Of a DNA stretch of 64,000 bases, positions 59,964 through 64,000 are shown piece by piece. Positions within the stretch are counted from its first letter, which is position 1. Every line of letters starts with the position of its first letter. The position numbers were made by a program, and so were the translations under genes. The notes under the pieces are model-generated. The model did no database searches and had not been told where the DNA came from. It saw only the letters and a program-made list of their open reading frames with translations. Source of the stretch: Sphingobacteriales bacterium 44-61 (GTDB lineage: Bacteria; Bacteroidota; Bacteroidia; Chitinophagales; Chitinophagaceae); the NCBI GenBank assembly GCA_001898405.1, contig MKTW01000009.1, positions 62,001 through 126,000 of the forward strand. The letters are read 5' to 3'.

Positions 59964-61286
59964 TTATTTGCTTTCCATATTCAAAAACTCCATCTCTGTG
60001 GTGAATGTCTGATCAAAATTGACCAGGTTATCAAAGCGAAGGTTCTGCGTTTTAAAGTCCATGTTCGGGTATTTGTCCTTCCATTTTTCCTGGATGTCCT
60101 TGATCCGGTCAATGATCGCTTCGCTGTCGAATTGATTGATGGCTGCCTTATAATAAACCTGTTTATTGCCAAGCGCAGCAAAATAATCACTGTAATTAAT
60201 GTGCATGTATAAGTTGAACAGCTCGGTAATCACTCTTGGCAGACTGTAAGAATACTGGCAGTAGGAGATTCCATATTCTGTTACCTGCGTGCCAATAAAA
60301 GGATAATTATTATCGCGATACCATACCATGCTTTGATTGGCGCCATGTATGGAATCCGATACTGCTTTATAGCTTTGCGGCGCCACAATAGCAAACGTGT
60401 ATTTCGATCGGAACAGGTAAGCAAAAATATCTTCCTTCGTTCTCGCCTGCAGCTTTTTGAACTCTTCCACCATATCACGGTTTTTTTCTACCGCAGGCCG
60501 TTCATCTTTTTTAAAATAAATACCGGCGATCCTTTCCAGGTCGTTCAGCAGTTTCCCTTCGGGTGTAACGAGGTAATCAATACGATAAACCAGTGAGAGC
60601 AGCATATAGGCAATACCACCGGAAAATTTATCAGCATCCAGGCCTGCAATGGTGTCAAGCGTTTGCTTCACCCATTTTTGCAGGTATTCATATTTGATCT
60701 CTTTTTCGGCAAGCGGGATTTCTATTACGTGTTCGCTATCTGCCATTTGCAGGGTGGCAAAATCCTGTACCAGCAGGTCGTCCTGTTTATCTGCTTTGGT
60801 CGACAATTCTTTTAAACCATAATAGAGTTTGCTGGGATTGGCAGATTCTATATGGCTGTCGAAGCGCATGCAAAGCCTGTCGTTGTCGAGTGCAAAGCGG
60901 CTGTAGTAAAGGCTGAAATTCATTTCCAGCAAGCGGCGCATAACAGGCACGGAAGGTTGCGGCATCCTGGCAAGAGTTACTTCGGCCCTCAACTGATGAC
61001 CGTCAAATGCGCCACGGATAATTTTGGAGCCCTGGTAAAATTCAAACCGGCCTTCGGCTCCATTTCTTTCATACACTACGTTTTTGGAAATATCGTCACG
61101 CAGGTAATCAAAAAAAGCATCCAGGCCTTCAGGATATTTTTTTTCCTTAAACAGATTGTCAGCGTCCGTCCAGCGGTTCACTTTTGCCACTGGTTTATTA
61201 TTATCCGAATAACGGCCGAAAGGGATCACGGATTCCGGCGCAGAGGCCGGTTTCTTTTTTCCCCAACCAAAGAGTTTCTCAAACAT
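59964..61286 (-). CDS. large cytosolic protein with possible YbjN-like domain, unknown function
   Basis: 440 residues from ATG 61286 (MFEKLFGWGKKKPASAP). A longer frame runs upstream to 61850 but would overlap dnaN and lacks coding character. Residues ~45-175 (LFKEKKYPEGLDAFFDYLRD, RFEFYQGSKIIRGAFDGHQL, FSLYYSRFALDNDRLCMRFD) have the alternating strands and helices of YbjN-like chaperone domains; this is only a resemblance. The C-terminal half is helical and aromatic-rich (YRIDYLVTPEGKLLNDLERI, YLFRSKYTFAIVAPQSYKA). I do not recognise a family. It is 16 nt upstream of the protease gene, so the two should act together. Confidence 0.7.
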   Translation of the reverse strand: MFEKLFGWGKKKPASAPESVIPFGRYSDNNKPVAKVNRWTDADNLFKEKKYPEGLDAFFDYLRDDISKNVVYERNGAEGRFEFYQGSKIIRGAFDGHQLRAEVTLARMPQPSVPVMRRLLEMNFSLYYSRFALDNDRLCMRFDSHIESANPSKLYYGLKELSTKADKQDDLLVQDFATLQMADSEHVIEIPLAEKEIKYEYLQKWVKQTLDTIAGLDADKFSGGIAYMLLSLVYRIDYLVTPEGKLLNDLERIAGIYFKKDERPAVEKNRDMVEEFKKLQARTKEDIFAYLFRSKYTFAIVAPQSYKAVSDSIHGANQSMVWYRDNNYPFIGTQVTEYGISYCQYSYSLPRVITELFNLYMHINYSDYFAALGNKQVYYKAAINQFDSEAIIDRIKDIQEKWKDKYPNMDFKTQNLRFDNLVNFDQTFTTEMEFLNMESK

Positions 61287-61432
61287 ATTCAGCGAAAGAT
61301 TTGGGTGCCTGAAAGATACAAAACATGCGGAAAGGGAAGGATTTATATCTGAATTTTGGAAATTTTTCAAGGATGGTGGTGGTTGGTTGAACGAAGGGTG
61401 CTGGCCGTTGTTCGGAAGAGGAGCATTGATCC

Positions 61433-61538
61433 TTGTCCGATGACCGACGCCCGATAGTACGCAAGTCGGAGCCAGTGGTACCTTTTCCATTGACAATGGA
61501 AAAGGTACCACTGGCCACAGCCGGGTGCCATCGGACAA
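61433..61538. repeat. palindromic element upstream of dnaN
   Basis: Bases 61471-61515 form a 45-bp palindrome (22-bp perfect arms around one A, core GGTACCTTTTCCATTG). Outside it TTGTCCGATG (61433-61442) is repeated in reverse complement at 61529-61538, giving a nested structure of 106 nt. It is unlike the other palindromes in this window. The surrounding gap 61287-61635 contains no gene: the element, a dnaN promoter, and otherwise nothing recognised. Confidence 0.8.
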
Positions 61539-61589
61539 CGAATAAAGAGTGGACAACTTTTTAAATACACCCAGCCGGCTCAGCTTATA

Positions 61590-61618
61590 TTGCGATATAT
61601 TAAAAATCAGTAGTTTCG
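61590..61618 (+). promoter_or_regulatory. candidate dnaN promoter
   Basis: A -7 box TAGTTTCG (61611-61618, one mismatch to TAnnTTTG) lies 18 nt after TTG (61590-61592), giving a leader of about 12 nt before the ATG at 61636. Confidence 0.45.
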
Positions 61619-61635
61619 CCCAAACGATTTGTACG

Positions 61636-62751
61636 ATGAAGTTTATTGTATCCTCCTCCTCTCTTTTGAAACAATTGCAGCATATTTCCGGTGTGATCAA
61701 CGCCAATACCGTTTTGCCGATCCTGGAAGATTTCTTATTCGAAGTAGAAAAGAATAAGCTCACAGTGGTGGCTACCGACCTGGAAACTGTAATGCGGATA
61801 CAATTGGATATAGAGGCCAAAGACAGCGGAAAAGTTTGTATCCCGGCCAAGATCCTGCTCGACTCACTGAAAAATATTCCTGATCAGCCGCTGACCTTCA
61901 ATATTGATAAAAGTTTTGCGATCGAGATCACCAGCGACAATGGTAAATACAAGGTAATGGGCGAAAATCCTGATAATTTCCCCAAAGAACCGGCCGCAGA
62001 TGATACCACATCCTTTACTGTAACTGCATCTGCGCTGATCACAGCGATCAACAAAACATTATTCGCTACCAGTAACGACGATCTCCGCCCAGCTATGACA
62101 GGCGTTTTCTTTGAACTGGATAAAAAAGGCATGCAATGCGTGGCTACAGATGCCCATCGCCTGGTACGCTATAAAAGAAAAGATGTAAGCTGCCCCAAAG
62201 CAGATAATTTCATCGTTCCGCGCAAACCGCTGAACCTGTTGAAATCTGCAATCCCGGTCAATGAGGATGAACTGACCATCAGCTACAACAGCAATCATTT
62301 ATTTGTAAAACATGGCACTACGCAAATGAGCTGCCGTCTTATCGACGCCCGCTTCCCGGATTATAAAGTCGTGATCCCAGCTGACAACCCTTACCGTCTC
62401 ACCGTTAATAAAGCCGATTTCCAAAGCGCCCTGCGCCGTGTCAGCATTTTCAGTAATAAAAGCACAAACCAGGTAGCACTGAGCATCAGTGGCAGTGAAC
62501 TGCAACTCGCCGCACAGGATGTGGATTTCAGCTTCGAGGGTAATGAAAGAATGAAATGCCAGTACAATGGTGAAGACCTGATGATCGCCTTCAATGCAAA
62601 ATTCCTGATAGAAATGCTTTCCGCAGCAGAAGGAGATGAGGTGAACGTAGAATTATCTACTCCTACCAAGGCTGGTTTGATCAAACCAACCGAGCAGGGA
62701 GAAGATGAAGAACTGCTGATGCTGGTGATGCCGCTGATGCTGAACCAGTAA
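61636..62751 (+). CDS. dnaN: DNA polymerase III beta sliding clamp
   Basis: The clamp is a ring-shaped dimer that tethers replicative polymerase to DNA. 371 residues from ATG 61636; an earlier in-frame start at 61549 is not supported. Three tandem domains of about 120 residues are visible: MKFIVSSSSLLKQLQHISGV with VINANTVLPILEDFLFEVE, RPAMTGVFFELDKKGMQCVA followed by TDAHRLVRYKRK, and a C-terminal ELQLAAQDVDFSFEGNERMK ending LLMLVMPLMLN, the usual C-terminal pattern. It is not beside dnaA or recF. Confidence 0.97.
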   Translation: MKFIVSSSSLLKQLQHISGVINANTVLPILEDFLFEVEKNKLTVVATDLETVMRIQLDIEAKDSGKVCIPAKILLDSLKNIPDQPLTFNIDKSFAIEITSDNGKYKVMGENPDNFPKEPAADDTTSFTVTASALITAINKTLFATSNDDLRPAMTGVFFELDKKGMQCVATDAHRLVRYKRKDVSCPKADNFIVPRKPLNLLKSAIPVNEDELTISYNSNHLFVKHGTTQMSCRLIDARFPDYKVVIPADNPYRLTVNKADFQSALRRVSIFSNKSTNQVALSISGSELQLAAQDVDFSFEGNERMKCQYNGEDLMIAFNAKFLIEMLSAAEGDEVNVELSTPTKAGLIKPTEQGEDEELLMLVMPLMLNQ

Positions 62752-62764
62752 ACAACTTACCTGC

Positions 62765-62820
62765 CGGGGCTGGTTGATGTTTTCCCATATGGGAAGACAT
62801 TGACCAGCCCCGTCTTTTTT
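62765..62820 (+). terminator. rho-independent terminator of dnaN
   Basis: Bases 62765-62812 fold into a 24-bp stem without loop (CGGGGCTGGT... CCCAT / ATGGG... ACCAGCCCCG, with three G-U pairs), followed by TCTTTTTT. It lies 13 nt past the dnaN stop. Confidence 0.88.
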
Positions 62821-62835
62821 ACGTAACTTACTTCT

Positions 62836-63276
62836 ATGAAGTTCGTCCCTGTCTGGTCATATGATAATTATGTGCCTGCCCACCTGGATATGAACCTTCT
62901 GAAGCAGGAAGGCATTGAAAGCTGGTTGAAAGATGAACACTCCGTAACCATCAACCCGGCTCTCGCCAATTCCGTTGGCGGCATCAAACTGATGGTAGCA
63001 GAATCGAATGCCCAACAGGCCTGGGATATACTGATCCGCGAAAAAGCAGCTTATATCGGTTCCTTAACCTGTCCCAAATGCGGCTCCAATAATCTGCTGG
63101 CCGATGAAACGCCCCGCAAACCTTCTTACTGGCTTGAGTCTGTCCTGGTCTTTTTTCTTGGTGATACCGCATTAGGATTTGATAAAATATATCGCTGTTT
63201 AAACTGCCAGAATGAGTTTACAGAACCGGTTTCGGGGGGCGCTGCAGCACCAAAACATTCCGGATTAAGTTCGTAA
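62836..63276 (+). CDS. DUF2007-domain protein with zinc ribbon
   Basis: 146 residues. The N-terminal ~70 residues (DNYVPAHLDMNLLKQEGIES, WLKDEHSVTINPALANSVGG, IKLMVAESNAQQAWDILI) match DUF2007, a small ferredoxin-like fold seen in proposed signal-transducing proteins. A zinc ribbon follows: LTCPKCGSNNLL with CLNCQNEFTEP. The middle stretch WLESVLVFFLGDTALGF is hydrophobic. The role is not known. It starts 16 nt after the dnaN terminator and 25 nt before the sterol-desaturase-like gene. Confidence 0.82.
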   Translation: MKFVPVWSYDNYVPAHLDMNLLKQEGIESWLKDEHSVTINPALANSVGGIKLMVAESNAQQAWDILIREKAAYIGSLTCPKCGSNNLLADETPRKPSYWLESVLVFFLGDTALGFDKIYRCLNCQNEFTEPVSGGAAAPKHSGLSS

Positions 63277-63301
63277 CTTACTCATACAATTTTTGCCTGC
63301 C

Positions 63302-64000
63302 ATGGGAGACAGCATTATCCAGTATTTCTCAACCCTTGATCAACGTCCGCTTGAAAGAATGGCCATCCTGGTTGGAGGCCTGCTGATCTTCTGGATCATT
63401 GAAGGTGCAATCCCACTGCTGCCGATGCAGTATAAAAAAAATAAAGTGCGGCACGCGTCGGTCAATTTCGGGTTCACCGTTATTCACCTCATCATCCACA
63501 CTCTTCTGGCTATCCTGATCATAAAACTTTCCGATTGGTGCCATGATGCCGGTTTTGGACTGGTTTACTGGTTCAATGCGAATATTCTCTTCACCATCCT
63601 CATCGGTGTGCTGGCACTGGATTTCAGCAGCTGGCTCGTTCATTTTGTGATGCATAAAAACAAAGTGCTCTGGCGTTTCCACCTGGTTCACCATAGCGAT
63701 AATAATGTGGACGTAACAACTGGCTTACGCCATCATCCCGGCGACAGTCTGCTACGAGGGATTTTTTTCCTCCTGTTGATCTTTGTATCAGGAGCCCCGA
63801 TGTACAGCGTAATGATCTACCAGACCCTGGTGGTGCTGGCCACTGCTTTTACACATGCCAATATCAGTCTCCCGAAAAAGCTGGACCATGCATTAAGTTA
63901 TATTCTTATTTCCCCGAATATGCATAAAGTGCATCATCACTGGAAGCAGCCTTATACCGACAGTAATTACGGAGCGGTATTTTCTATCTGGGACAGGTTG
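63302..64000 (+). CDS. sterol desaturase / fatty-acid hydroxylase superfamily protein, cut at window end
   Basis: The frame is open from ATG 63302 to the window edge (233 residues, C-terminus missing). Hydrophobic segments lie at about 20-45, 55-78, 90-115 and 155-180. The di-iron histidine clusters are WLVHFVMHKNKVLWRFHLVHHSDNNV (read as HFVMH and HLVHH), a further LRHHPGD and HKVHHH near residue 207, matching the His-box pattern of the family. It is a membrane-bound di-iron oxygenase that hydroxylates or desaturates lipids. The substrate is unknown. Confidence 0.92.
   Translation, partial: MGDSIIQYFSTLDQRPLERMAILVGGLLIFWIIEGAIPLLPMQYKKNKVRHASVNFGFTVIHLIIHTLLAILIIKLSDWCHDAGFGLVYWFNANILFTILIGVLALDFSSWLVHFVMHKNKVLWRFHLVHHSDNNVDVTTGLRHHPGDSLLRGIFFLLLIFVSGAPMYSVMIYQTLVVLATAFTHANISLPKKLDHALSYILISPNMHKVHHHWKQPYTDSNYGAVFSIWDRL

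Noticed and set aside
61287-61635. Replication origin beside dnaN
   Set aside because: No cluster of TTATCCACA-type DnaA boxes and no dnaA, recF or gyrB nearby.
61287-61850. Upstream extension of the gene at 59964 by ~188 codons
   Set aside because: The extension overlaps the start of dnaN on the other strand, runs through the palindromic element, and its residues show no protein-like pattern; MFEKLFGWGKKK at 61286 is a natural start.
1-64000. tRNA or rRNA genes
   Set aside because: No tRNA T-arm/anticodon pattern or rRNA-like block was seen in any intergenic gap; a covariance scan (tRNAscan-SE) would settle it.

Overview
This window reads as chromosomal DNA of a Bacteroidota bacterium, most likely a member of the Chitinophagaceae or a close relative. 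Evidence is the two outer-membrane receptors with N-terminal CarboxypepD-like domains, the duplicated LytS/LytTR signalling pairs, a bacterial GH3-family protein, Bacteroidota-style proteins such as DUF5606, weak or absent Shine-Dalgarno sequences, and promoter boxes of the TAnnTTTG (-7) / TTTG (-33) type. Coding density is high. No rRNA, tRNA, CRISPR array, prophage or integrated plasmid was seen. The placement rests on reading gene content, not on any database search.

Layout. 1-6.7 kb: end of uvrB, polA, an orphan soluble four-PAS histidine kinase and a DUF1579 lipoprotein. 6.7-9.9 kb: a 172-nt inverted-repeat element, two small genes and a first LytS/LytTR pair. 9.9-15 kb: an ECF sigma / anti-sigma operon with two Spy-like envelope proteins, then a glycine-rich outer-membrane receptor. 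15-21.4 kb: a DUF5606 protein with a histone-H1-like tail, oligoendopeptidase, a Fur-SCO operon divergent from merC, a GH25 muramidase and a REP-associated (RAYT/IS200-like) transposase. 21.4-26.1 kb: a structured leader and small secreted protein, a second LytS/LytTR pair, an orphan PhnD-like binding protein and an EamA exporter. 26.3-32 kb: AhpD/peroxiredoxin pair, UvrD/PcrA helicase, a helical-repeat protein and a strong small-RNA candidate. 32-47.5 kb: a short asparaginase-like protein, AraC regulator, second receptor, M28 peptidase, OmpA lipoprotein, MFS exporter, ArsC-like protein, NfuA-type Fe-S scaffold, a saccharopine-dehydrogenase-like enzyme, M23 peptidase, a pnuC-NR kinase operon, mtgA and LysE. 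47.6-64 kb: GH3 protein, a GT2/sugar-transferase-like fusion, aldo/keto reductase, inositol phosphatase, thiL, S41 peptidase, omega-amidase-like nitrilase, a YadA-head fibre protein, a protease/YbjN-like/recX operon, dnaN and a sterol-desaturase-like gene cut by the window end.

How the genes work together. Clear functional units are: peroxiredoxin with AhpD (peroxide reduction); PnuC with ribosylnicotinamide kinase (NAD salvage); sigma/anti-sigma/Spy-like proteins (envelope stress); Fur + SCO facing MerC (metal homeostasis, with a palindrome between the merC promoter boxes); and the two LytS/LytTR pairs. DNA maintenance genes (uvrB, polA, uvrD/pcrA, recX, dnaN) are scattered.

The most unusual content is non-coding. 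Three dispersed 60-72 bp palindromes of one family lie just after stop codons, and one copy carries matching one-base changes in both arms. They share the window with a RAYT transposase. Three further unrelated inverted-repeat elements occur, one of which supplies the stop codon of a glycosyltransferase. There is also a promoter-to-terminator small-RNA candidate near 31.7 kb and a nested, GNRA-capped leader structure upstream of a small secreted protein. The main protein-level candidate for an undescribed system is the operon of a cytoplasmic trypsin-like protease with a zinc ribbon, a large acidic partner protein and RecX.
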